This document shows positions 52,106-60,617 of a stretch of 64,000 nucleotides of DNA, piece after piece. Below the pieces are notes generated by a model. That model saw nothing but the letters and a program-made list of their open reading frames with translations, was not told where the DNA came from and searched no databases. Each line of letters begins with the position of its first letter. Positions within the stretch are counted from its first letter, which is position 1. This stretch comes from Marinobacter arenosus (GTDB lineage: Bacteria; Pseudomonadota; Gammaproteobacteria; Pseudomonadales; Oleiphilaceae), in contig NZ_JAHVAO010000003.1 of assembly GCF_019264345.1 (NCBI RefSeq), positions 62,001-126,000 on the forward strand, read 5' to 3'. Position numbers and translations under genes: made by a program.

Positions 52106-53465
52106 CCTGATAGTCACAATGCAGCACATAGTGAACCGGCCCGCTGCCTGCTGCAACCAAACGTTCAAGTTCATCCCTCAGGTCTGCAACGGAAAGCTGC
52201 CTCAACCGGCCAGCAGCGTTGCGCTCGTGCCATAAGACCTCAAGGGCCGCCTTTTGCTCCTGTAGCTCCGCCACTGCCTCCGCCATGCCCTCCTGCGACT
52301 CTGACCGCGCAACGGCCACCAGGCTCTGACGATGCAGAGTGTCGGTCTGGCCCACTACCGACACGGCTTCCAATGGACCTCGTCGGGCAAACAGATCCAG
52401 CCTGGCGGCTGCGCGCTCAACCCACTGCAACATGCCGCCCGGAGTGCTGGCACACTGACTCCGACGCGTTGCGGCAAAGCGAATAACCGACAACGGCAGT
52501 TCAATGTTCCATCGCTTTTCAATAGCCGCCTGGTGGGCCGTGAGAATGGCTTCACGCTGCCTCTCACTGGAGCCGGGCATATCACGGACGTCCAGAGAGC
52601 GACCAAGTCGCTGGGCTATGCGGTGGACGCCATTCGCATCCGAATCAGGTCCGAGTAACACGATCGGACCTTTCCAACCGGGGACCAGTTCGGCCGCCAG
52701 ACTTGTCGGTTGGTCCATGAGGAACGCGAGATCCGATGGCGACGTATTGTCCAGAACCAATGCCGGCCAGGATTCGTTCTCAGGTGCCACGCCACTCGGT
52801 AAAACCGGCAGGTCACTTGCCAGCACATCCGCTCCCCGACGTAAGTCGAGTTCCAGGTAGTTCCTTTCCAACGCAGCCAGCATCACCTGAAGCCAGCAGG
52901 ATTTTCCCGTACCCCGTTCGCCCCTGATCCAGAGCAGCGCGTTTGAATAAGCGGCAATTGAAACTGCGACATCCTCTGCCAACGCCATCCAGTCAGGGTC
53001 CGTCACTACGAGCGGGGAACGGGTGTGGCTTGCCAGACCTTGGGGCAAGCCGTCAGAAACGACGCCCGGCCAGTGCGGGACCATTTCCAGAACCGCGACA
53101 TAGGCTTTGTCGCCCAATCGATCCATACCCGAGGCGAGCACCCTCAACAAAATGCTCCAGGTCAGCCAGGGCGCCTTGCTGATTTCTCTGGAACGCGCAA
53201 GCCAGTCAATCAACTGGGACGAGAGCAGATCCTCGCCGCCGACTTCGGTGACAATGGGTTGCTCGCACTGGATCGTCCGGACGAGTTCATCAAGATCCAC
53301 CCCACAGCTTCGGAGAAACCGGGGAATCTCGGGACAGGCGTCCAGAAGTGCGAGCAGGAAATCCTCGATCGTAATAACCGTGCCGCCGCGTTCACTGATA
53401 CTGTCCCTCGCTTGCACCAACGCCGCCTGACACTCAGGCGCGAGGCATCCCTGCCAATCGTCCAT
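52062..53465 (-). CDS. ClpA/ClpB-like single AAA ATPase, atypical
   Basis: A 467-residue protein. The N-terminal 150 residues look like a double Clp-N helical domain (LVQARDSISERGGTVITIED, then FLLALLDACPEIPRFLRSCG), as in ClpA/ClpB/ClpV. One AAA domain follows with Walker A GERGTGKS (about 183-190). Walker B reads WPALVLDN, with Asn in place of the usual catalytic Glu, so ATP hydrolysis may be impaired. The C-terminal part is helical/coiled. GGGAG precedes the ATG. It may be an adaptor or a regulatory ATPase; no link to proteolysis can be shown. Confidence 0.7.
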   Translation of the reverse strand: MDDWQGCLAPECQAALVQARDSISERGGTVITIEDFLLALLDACPEIPRFLRSCGVDLDELVRTIQCEQPIVTEVGGEDLLSSQLIDWLARSREISKAPWLTWSILLRVLASGMDRLGDKAYVAVLEMVPHWPGVVSDGLPQGLASHTRSPLVVTDPDWMALAEDVAVSIAAYSNALLWIRGERGTGKSCWLQVMLAALERNYLELDLRRGADVLASDLPVLPSGVAPENESWPALVLDNTSPSDLAFLMDQPTSLAAELVPGWKGPIVLLGPDSDANGVHRIAQRLGRSLDVRDMPGSSERQREAILTAHQAAIEKRWNIELPLSVIRFAATRRSQCASTPGGMLQWVERAAARLDLFARRGPLEAVSVVGQTDTLHRQSLVAVARSESQEGMAEAVAELQEQKAALEVLWHERNAAGRLRQLSVADLRDELERLVAAGSGPVHYVLHCDYQDGDSAGAGSGNLYS

Positions 53466-53560
53466 TACACTCTCCCTGTTTAAAAGCGCATCATCCTGAT
53501 GCTGGAACCGTCAAAGTTACCGGCTGACTACTTGTTTAAGCCAGCCAATGCCCCACACGT

Positions 53561-54001
53561 TTACCACGTACCAACATTCTCCATGCTGGCCCAAGGCTCC
53601 TTCGGGGGCAGCGGGTCACCTTTTTGCAGCAATTCGATCGAGATATTATCGGGCGTCCCGACGAAGGCCATATGCCCGTCTCTGGGCGGCCTGTTTATAG
53701 TGACCCCATTGGACTGCAAACGCTCGCACAGCGCGTAGATATCGTCCACACGGTAAGCCAGATGCCCAAAGTTACGCCCGCCATCGTAGGTTTCAGGATC
53801 CCAGTTGTACGTCAGCTCAATCATGGGCGCCTTCTCTGCCCGGGCCCGATCCTCGTCCTCGGGCGTGGCCAGGAAAACCAGTGTAAACCGCCCCTTCTCA
53901 CTGCTCTTTCGGCTGATTTCTTTCATGCCAAGTAAGTCACAGAAGAAATGCAGCGTCTCGTCAAGATTGCTCACTCGAATCATGGTATGGAGGTATTGCA
54001 T
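53561..54001 (-). CDS. gloA: Lactoylglutathione lyase (glyoxalase I)
   Basis: A 146-residue VOC-fold enzyme that isomerises the methylglyoxal-glutathione hemithioacetal. The metal ligands fit GloA: His5 in YLHTMIRV, Glu in MIELTYNWD (about 62), His in FGHLAYRVDD (about 80) and Glu in SIELLQKG. Together with the glyoxalase II-like gene at 12529 it would complete methylglyoxal detoxification. The length is slightly over the E. coli protein. Confidence 0.93.
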   Translation of the reverse strand: MQYLHTMIRVSNLDETLHFFCDLLGMKEISRKSSEKGRFTLVFLATPEDEDRARAEKAPMIELTYNWDPETYDGGRNFGHLAYRVDDIYALCERLQSNGVTINRPPRDGHMAFVGTPDNISIELLQKGDPLPPKEPWASMENVGTW

Positions 54002-54080
54002 AACGTTTCCTTATTGAATGCGACGGGTCACGGGCGACGAATCGCCTTACCTTGCGGACAGTTTACGGTATTCTGGATCA

Positions 54081-54980
54081 ATGGATGTACGTACCCCCAA
54101 CAATACCCTGCTGAAGTTCCAGCACCCGACCGTGCGTCATCTTGCGTGGTTGTGTTCGGCGCCTCAGTTGATTGACGCGCCGTCCGTCTTCGAGCCTGCG
54201 CGATACCTTCCAGCCGACTACCTCGAAAAACTCCGGGCATGGGACCAGCAGCCGGGCACCGCCCCCACTTTACTGGGTGAGCCGCCTCAACGACGACTTG
54301 GCTTTTATTTCGAACGGCTCTACGAGGTGCTTCTGTCGGATCTTCTGGGCTGGGAAATCCTTCTCAAGAATGCCCAGATTCAATCCAATGGGCACACCCT
54401 CGGGGAACTGGATTTTGTCGTTCGCAACACGCTGGATGACCGTATCGAACACCACGAAGTTGCCATCAAGTACTACCTCGGCGTGCCGACTTCCAAAGGC
54501 GGCGCTTTGTGGTACGGGCCTAACGCCCGGGATCGCCTGGATATCAAGAGTGATCGATTGATCAACCATCAAAGCCAACGCACCCATCAGCCCGAGACCC
54601 TCGAACTGCTCTCAACGCACGGCATCACCGGTCCACTCACGGCCAGAATTTTTATGCCGGGTTACCTATTCTACCCTCTGAGTCAACGCCTGCCCCCGCC
54701 CTCCATGACGCCACCGAATCATCTTCGCGGTTGGTGGGCCTACACCGATGAGCTGGAGCAAACCGATACGTCTACCTGGGTGCAACTGCGCAAACCCCAC
54801 TGGGTCGGCCCCTGGCGCCAAACTGAAGCCCCAGCGACGGAAGAAACCGCCGAATCCCTGGCGAAGATTAACGAGGACGGTATTCCACGCCTGTTTTCCG
54901 ACCTCGGGTACCATCAAAGCACCAGAACCTGGATCGAACGTAGAAGGGTATTTGTCGTCCCCAGATCCTGGCCAGCGTAG
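54081..54980 (+). CDS. DUF1853 family protein
   Basis: A 299-residue protein of the DUF1853 family. It has LGFYFERLYEVLLSDLLGWE and LGELDFVVRN followed by HHEVAIKYYLG (about 127-140), then GPNARDRLDIKSDRL. The Asp (ELDFV) and Glu-x-x-x-Lys-type core (EVAIK) resemble a PD-(D/E)XK nuclease fold; that is my inference. The start at 54081 (MDVRTPNN) is preferred over 54018, whose extra codons lack similarity. Function is unknown. Confidence 0.8.
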   Translation: MDVRTPNNTLLKFQHPTVRHLAWLCSAPQLIDAPSVFEPARYLPADYLEKLRAWDQQPGTAPTLLGEPPQRRLGFYFERLYEVLLSDLLGWEILLKNAQIQSNGHTLGELDFVVRNTLDDRIEHHEVAIKYYLGVPTSKGGALWYGPNARDRLDIKSDRLINHQSQRTHQPETLELLSTHGITGPLTARIFMPGYLFYPLSQRLPPPSMTPPNHLRGWWAYTDELEQTDTSTWVQLRKPHWVGPWRQTEAPATEETAESLAKINEDGIPRLFSDLGYHQSTRTWIERRRVFVVPRSWPA

Positions 54981-55001
54981 ACCAAACCATCAACCGAAGT
55001 G

Positions 55002-56081
55002 CTAGATCGGCCACGCCGCCGAAGGTCGCATCTCCCGGTACTCAGCCATCGACACTTTGCCCAGTTGAGGGGTTAGTCGGCATTGGCGTTGTGCCCAGGG
55101 ATACTCCCGTTGCTTCTGCAGTAATCTTGCTCCTTCGTCCTGCTCCCACGCCGTCAAATCGAGGTCTCGCCAATAGCGGGGATCACGACCTTCCACCCTG
55201 TCATATTCGAGTGTCACTGGATCCAGGTGCCGAAACGGCTCCAAGCGTGGGACATCGGGCAAAGGCTGAGAGGTATCCATGTAACGCTGAAGCATGTCCC
55301 ACCAGGCCAGAACCTCATTCTTGGTCGCTTCAATACCGCTGAGCCAAGTCTGATTAAAGGTCTTTTGCGTGTAGCGGTGGACAAGTGCCAGCCGGTAGAA
55401 AATCCCTCCGCTTTGAACCACTCGCTCGACATAGGCATCAAACTCGACAAAAGGTGCCTCGAAGAACCGCTTTCGCCCGAGAGCAAATCGAACTTGCCCG
55501 GTGGTTCGATTGAATTCACTGCAACCGTCTTCAAAAGACTGGTCGAGCTTGCGATTGATGGCCTTTTCGAATGGTTTCATCAAAAACCCCATCCCAGGTC
55601 CCATCAGCCAGTTCGTCGCAAATGGCCCCAACCAAATGGCTAACACTATCCATCCAAGCGACAACCCAAGACCAACGATAAGAAGGAGAATTACCAAAGG
55701 TTCCGGCATGGAGCTCGTTTCCATGAGATTCCCCAAAAACCAACTGATCGCCAACGGTCCCGACAACCAAAGAAAAAGAATCCAAGAAAAAGGTAAGAGA
55801 AGAAGCAGAACTTTGAGGCCCATTTTTTCATTCAGAAACCGAATTCGCTGGTGATCCCACCACCAATCCTTGTCTTTGAACTCAGGGTCTTCCCGCTCGT
55901 GATTCTTTACAGCCTCTATGTCTTGAACGATTCGGTAATAGGGATTGATGGTCGCGTAGGAGCCGATCGGCTGAAGTTCATCGTTGAAGACCTCGCGTTT
56001 CGAAGGGCTCTCTGGCAGCGGACCGATAGACCTAACGCTAAAGGACGTTACTGCGAACGACGATACGTTGTTACAAATCAC
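55002..56081 (-). CDS. Membrane protein paralog 2 of VgrG/effector module
   Basis: A 359-residue protein clearly paralogous to the gene product at 56197 (shared NPYYR.VQDIE, HEREDPEF, KPFEKA, TGQVRFALGR, EAPFVEFDAY, HRYTQKTFNQT, LPDVPR.EPFRHLDPVT and GKVSMAEYREMRPS). Hydrophobic segments lie around 90-125 and 135-165. The GTG start at 56081 (GAGG before it) aligns the N-terminus with the paralog. It lies 115 bases after that gene. It may be immunity to, or a partner of, the VasX-like effector. No named family is recognised. Confidence 0.75.
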   Translation of the reverse strand: MICNNVSSFAVTSFSVRSIGPLPESPSKREVFNDELQPIGSYATINPYYRIVQDIEAVKNHEREDPEFKDKDWWWDHQRIRFLNEKMGLKVLLLLLPFSWILFLWLSGPLAISWFLGNLMETSSMPEPLVILLLIVGLGLSLGWIVLAIWLGPFATNWLMGPGMGFLMKPFEKAINRKLDQSFEDGCSEFNRTTGQVRFALGRKRFFEAPFVEFDAYVERVVQSGGIFYRLALVHRYTQKTFNQTWLSGIEATKNEVLAWWDMLQRYMDTSQPLPDVPRLEPFRHLDPVTLEYDRVEGRDPRYWRDLDLTAWEQDEGARLLQKQREYPWAQRQCRLTPQLGKVSMAEYREMRPSAAWPI

Positions 56082-56196
56082 GCCTCGACCTCGCTGAACG
56101 CCCAAGATGTAAATCGGCTTGAGCCAATGAAAAAAATACCACCGTTTTCATGCAGACGAACACTCCCTATCCAAACCTGCAGAACACCTCCCGATA

Positions 56197-57270
56197 CTAG
56201 ATCCGCCACGCGGTCGACGGTCGCATCTCCCGATACTCAGCCATCGACACTTTACCCAGTTGGGGGGTTAATTGGCACCGGCGTCGCCCCCAGGGAAACT
56301 CCCGTTGTTTCCGGAACATCTCCGCGCCCTCGCTCTGGATCCAGTCTGCCTGGTCCAGGTCCCTCCAGTAGCGGGGATGCCGACCTGTTCGTTTATCGCT
56401 TTCCACCGTGACCGGATCAAGGTGCCGGAACGGTTCGAAACGCGGAACATCCGGCAGAGGTTCGCTGACGTCCATGAAGCGTTGCAGCATGTCCCACAAT
56501 GCCTGCACCTCGGTTTTCTGAGCTTCAATATTGCTCAGGGACGTTTGATTGAAGGTCTTTTGAGTGTACCGGTGCACCAGCATTAGACGGTAAAAAATCC
56601 CGCCATGCTGGATTATTCGTTCCGCATAAGCATCGAATTCGACGAACGGAGCCTCAAAAATTCGACCACGCCCGAGAGCAAAACGTACTTGCCCAGTGAC
56701 CCTGTCAAATTCGCTGTAACCGTCATCCAGAGTGTTGTCCAACCAGTTACTCAGGGCCTTCTCAAACGGTTTAAGAAAGAAGGCAACACCGCGACTCATC
56801 AACCAATTGGTCGTGTAGGGAGTCGCCCAGATGGCAAAGGCTATCCATCCAAATGCGAAAACCAACACGAAGGTCGCAACCAGAAATCCCGGAAGCTGGC
56901 GGACAGATTCGAGCTCGTAGAGAACCCAAATCATCACGCCCGGGCCACCGAGCCACAACAACAGAATCCAGGCGAACGGTATTACAAGGATCAAAGCCTT
57001 CAAACCCTGCTTACCATTCAGAAACCCTATTTTTTGGTGATTCCACCACCAGTCTTCGTCTCTAAATTCAGGGTCCTCCCGCTCATGGCTCTGAACGACC
57101 TCAATGTCCTGTACGGTCCGGTAGTAGGGATTTACGTGCGCATACTCACCAAACTGCTGCAACTCGTCTCCTAACCGCGAACGTTTTTTAGAGCTGGCGG
57201 GGAGTGCTTGAATGCTGGCCTTACTGAACGCGGTTCCAGTAAATTCTGACGCAACCTCTCCTTTGCTCAT
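56197..57270 (-). CDS. Membrane protein paralog 1, coupled to T6SS effector
   Basis: A 357-residue protein whose ATG overlaps the stop of the effector gene (ATGA), so they are translated together. Two to four hydrophobic segments (about 90-165: GLKALILVIPFAWILLLWLG, FLVATFVLVFAFGWIAFAIW) are followed by a soluble half with TGQVRFALGRGRIFEAPFVE. Its sequence is roughly 60 percent like its neighbour by eye. In VasX systems a membrane immunity protein is encoded next to the effector; this protein is placed to be one, but it is larger than TsiV2. Role inferred. Confidence 0.75.
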   Translation of the reverse strand: MSKGEVASEFTGTAFSKASIQALPASSKKRSRLGDELQQFGEYAHVNPYYRTVQDIEVVQSHEREDPEFRDEDWWWNHQKIGFLNGKQGLKALILVIPFAWILLLWLGGPGVMIWVLYELESVRQLPGFLVATFVLVFAFGWIAFAIWATPYTTNWLMSRGVAFFLKPFEKALSNWLDNTLDDGYSEFDRVTGQVRFALGRGRIFEAPFVEFDAYAERIIQHGGIFYRLMLVHRYTQKTFNQTSLSNIEAQKTEVQALWDMLQRFMDVSEPLPDVPRFEPFRHLDPVTVESDKRTGRHPRYWRDLDQADWIQSEGAEMFRKQREFPWGRRRCQLTPQLGKVSMAEYREMRPSTAWRI

Positions 57271-60200
57271 ACTTCTACCTCTGTGAAAAACCAATAGGGT
57301 GACACTGGTTGGGAAAAAGGGGTGAGCACTGATCTTTCTTTTACCGGAGGAGTGCCGTGACGTGACAACTCAAACGGCTCGTACTCCTCGAATACTGGAG
57401 CAGGAAATACAACCGGCCCCAGTTCAGTATCAATAACAGCCTGCAGCCCCACTCTCAGACTTATTGAAACTGACTCTTGATATCCCCAGCTGCTGTACTG
57501 CGTTTCCTGGAGCTCCCTTTTCACCAGAAAGCGCGCGGCAGACCTGTGCGGAACTGATTGCCGGGCCACAACCTTCCTTAGAGGTGTCGATCGCCGCATA
57601 CGTGTACCCACCACGGCGCCTGTCGCATTGGAGGTATCAACCGTAGACGATACGTATGCTACCTCCTGAACCACCAGATTAAAGGGTTTCTCTGGCAAAT
57701 GCGGGCTTCGGTCATGATATAGCTGAAACCGGCTAGTAAGAGCGCTCTCGATGGTCACCACGTAGTCTTCGGGTGCCGGTGGGAAACCAGGATTCATAAG
57801 CGCAGGATCCTTTGCGATATCGGCGTACTTCTGAACGCTGACTGAAACCGGCGATAACAAAGTAAGCAGTTGACTGTAGTAGGCTTTCTGCCCTTTTTTT
57901 TCCCCCGGATAAGTTCCCCATGGTCCGCGCTTAAGCAACTGCTCGAAAGGATCATCGGTACTACTAGAAGCGTACAGCCCCCCTCCCAGAATCATTCCCA
58001 TGCCCAATACTGCCCAGCCCCAGCCAGGTATAGCCAAAAGCGACGCCATCAAAGGATGGGCCAGAAAAATCATCCCTCCGGTTAGCGCAATCGCATGCCC
58101 GGTTGCCGCATCAAAATCTTTGTTTGCATGGCTTAGTCGCATTTCCCAATAGCTTAGGCCCACTCCCACAGCGCCAGCCACGAAACTTGCCAGACTGACC
58201 GTTCGAACCAGGGTTTGAGCCCCGAGATGCTGCAGACGTCGACCGATCAGGAACCAGTTCTTGACGTCGAATAATGGCCTTGCGGCTATTCGATAAGTAG
58301 CGGAACGCTCTGGCTCCAATCGCCCCATATCTCCAAGGATCTGGCTGAGTTTAAGCGATGCAGCCGTGAGATCGACGGCGGCACCAGTCAGCTTCGCCGC
58401 GACCAAGGGCCACCCCTTATCCCTCTTGTTTAATACGTTCATCAGTGACCGGAATTCCACGAAAACATTAAACGCTGCCAACACGACCAACCCGCGAGAA
58501 ACTGCAGGTCCATCCACAATGGCCCCCACGCGCTTGGCGAAATCAACCTTCAGCAGGCTCAGCTTGGCGGCCTCTGGGTGGCCTGCCGGCGCGTAGAACA
58601 CCAGAGCAGGGCCTGCCATTTTCTGTAGGGTGGCCTCCAGTTCGTCCGAGGCTCGCGCGGGACTGGTTGAGCCTTTCAGCTCGCCTTGGCCATTCATCAG
58701 GTCGGCATACAGGTAGTCATTTTTGCGGGTGAGCACGCCTTCCGTTCGGTCAAAGTCGGTCAATCCGCGCTGCAAGCCCGCGCCCTGCACCCCCAGGATC
58801 GTGCCGCTGGAATCGACTCCCCCGCGCGACACAATATGGATCCCTTCGAGGTCGGGATCGGCGAGCACTAAGTTGGAAACCGCAGCCTGCATGACACGTT
58901 GTATCTCAACCTGACGGACTTCGCCTTCCTCAATGAGACGTTTACAGACCGTCAGCACTGCCGTACTCCACTCTTCCAGCGAGCGTGCCACCATCGCCGA
59001 CACTTTACCGCCATCGGAAATGCCTTTGGCGATACTCTGTTCGCTGTCCTCACGAGCCTTCAGCTGCCGTTCCAGATAGGCCAGAGACTGGAGATTAAGC
59101 CGATCCAACTGGTCTTCCGTGATCTCCGTCTGATCTTTAATCAATCTATTAAGCGTCTGAAAGTGTGAGGGCTGGGCTCCGCGTTCGTCGTTGCCGCCTT
59201 CGGGTTGTGGTGCCCATGCGGTCAAGAATTCGCTATCCAGAATCCATCGTTTCAGGCTGCTGAGCAGTTCGTCATCAGGCGCAATGCCGTTTGCCCGCAT
59301 GACGCCGGGAACCTGCTGTAACACAGTCAGTTTGTCTGCGATCAGCAAATACCCCTCGCAGATTGCCAGGTCGGAGCACCTGCGATAATCATCCAGTACC
59401 GCCGCCAACAAAGGGCTGTGCATCCAGGTTTTCAACTGCGCCACATGGCGATCAATGATCTTGATCGCAGCCTGTTTCTCCCCCGTCTCCAGAACATGGT
59501 CGAGTTTTTCCCGATCGATGACATCCGCGTACTTCTGCAAACGGCTCTCGCCATTCAGCGCCAGAGGATCGAAGACCGCCTGCCGGATCAGCATGGCGGA
59601 GTGGACCATTGGGTTTTCCTGAATGGACTCATCCACGGCGTCGAGATAATGCAGTGCAAGATGCAGTTGGGCGAGGGAATGCCGCAGGCTGAACAGTGGG
59701 TCCGGTATGGAGACGCACACCAGACCTGCCTGATCACGAATATCTGCCAGGGAATCTGTTTCTGGTTCGACCTTGAGGTCCATGCCCACTGTATCCTGGG
59801 CCTCGTCACCGGCGATCTGCACCAGTCGTCGATTCAGGCGAGAACAGAGCTCATCGTCGCCCGGCGCTTCAAACGCCGGTGAGAAGTCGCTTGGATTGGC
59901 CAGCATGAGCTCAACCCCCAGATCCCGGGGGCGCAAGTCGTCCACGTGTTTGATGTTCGAGGCGGGGTAGCCTTTATCAAACCTCAATTCGTCGACAGAG
60001 GCAGCCGGCCAGGCGTGGTCAATAGCACTCGTTCTGGCGCGTCTGGCTGCCGCATCGCCCTCAAGGTGGCGGACGTATGACCAGTCCCACTGCACCTCGC
60101 TGTAGGCGATGCGAATCTCATTGATGACCGCCCGTCCCTGCAACAACACTGGCACCAGGAAGTCTGACAGCCACTCGCCCTCGCTTTTCCTCGGAACGCT

Positions 60201-60617
60201 GCCCGACTCTTTCGATCCAGTCTGTGCCTTGCGCAGACTGGGTAGGTCGATATCGCTCATCAATCCCTCGGCATCGATCTCCAGCTCCCGCCACAGAGTA
60301 TCGCCCCGAAACACGTATAAAAATCCCGGTCGCAGCAACGCCACCCCTCGACCGGTATGGAAAGTCAGGCCTCCCGACTGAACAGGCCGGTTACTGGCGA
60401 TTTCAGCCAGCGGTTTTATCCGAAGCAGCGTGTTTTCCTGGTGTACCTCCTGCTCGATGTTTGACCGCGCACCCAACAGCAGGGGTAGTTTGATGGTTCC
60501 GCCCGCTCGCTTGGCAACCGACAGCATTAAGTCTCCCGGTTCGGAGTCGTCATAGGTCGCGCGGCGTCGGACTGAACGTTCAAGGCTTTCGTCGTTGAAA
60601 CTCAGCGTATCAGTCAT
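57267..60617 (-). CDS. VasX-like T6SS membrane-active effector
   Basis: A 1116-residue protein encoded directly after vgrG (its ATG overlaps the vgrG stop). The N-terminal region (about 60-120, with LLRIKPLAEIASNR then LLRPGFLYVFRGDTLWRELE) resembles the VasX N-terminal domain of type VI effectors. Long helical stretches follow, then a hydrophobic hairpin near 840-935 (LASFVAGAVGVGLSYW, AIALTGGMIFLAHPLMASLL, WAVLGMGMILGGGLYAS), as expected for a pore-forming toxin. The C-terminal 150 residues form a beta-rich domain. It probably permeabilises membranes of target cells after delivery by VgrG. The family assignment is from memory of the VasX/BTH_I2691-type proteins. Confidence 0.7.
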   Translation of the reverse strand: MTDTLSFNDESLERSVRRRATYDDSEPGDLMLSVAKRAGGTIKLPLLLGARSNIEQEVHQENTLLRIKPLAEIASNRPVQSGGLTFHTGRGVALLRPGFLYVFRGDTLWRELEIDAEGLMSDIDLPSLRKAQTGSKESGSVPRKSEGEWLSDFLVPVLLQGRAVINEIRIAYSEVQWDWSYVRHLEGDAAARRARTSAIDHAWPAASVDELRFDKGYPASNIKHVDDLRPRDLGVELMLANPSDFSPAFEAPGDDELCSRLNRRLVQIAGDEAQDTVGMDLKVEPETDSLADIRDQAGLVCVSIPDPLFSLRHSLAQLHLALHYLDAVDESIQENPMVHSAMLIRQAVFDPLALNGESRLQKYADVIDREKLDHVLETGEKQAAIKIIDRHVAQLKTWMHSPLLAAVLDDYRRCSDLAICEGYLLIADKLTVLQQVPGVMRANGIAPDDELLSSLKRWILDSEFLTAWAPQPEGGNDERGAQPSHFQTLNRLIKDQTEITEDQLDRLNLQSLAYLERQLKAREDSEQSIAKGISDGGKVSAMVARSLEEWSTAVLTVCKRLIEEGEVRQVEIQRVMQAAVSNLVLADPDLEGIHIVSRGGVDSSGTILGVQGAGLQRGLTDFDRTEGVLTRKNDYLYADLMNGQGELKGSTSPARASDELEATLQKMAGPALVFYAPAGHPEAAKLSLLKVDFAKRVGAIVDGPAVSRGLVVLAAFNVFVEFRSLMNVLNKRDKGWPLVAAKLTGAAVDLTAASLKLSQILGDMGRLEPERSATYRIAARPLFDVKNWFLIGRRLQHLGAQTLVRTVSLASFVAGAVGVGLSYWEMRLSHANKDFDAATGHAIALTGGMIFLAHPLMASLLAIPGWGWAVLGMGMILGGGLYASSSTDDPFEQLLKRGPWGTYPGEKKGQKAYYSQLLTLLSPVSVSVQKYADIAKDPALMNPGFPPAPEDYVVTIESALTSRFQLYHDRSPHLPEKPFNLVVQEVAYVSSTVDTSNATGAVVGTRMRRSTPLRKVVARQSVPHRSAARFLVKRELQETQYSSWGYQESVSISLRVGLQAVIDTELGPVVFPAPVFEEYEPFELSRHGTPPVKERSVLTPFSQPVSPYWFFTEVEV

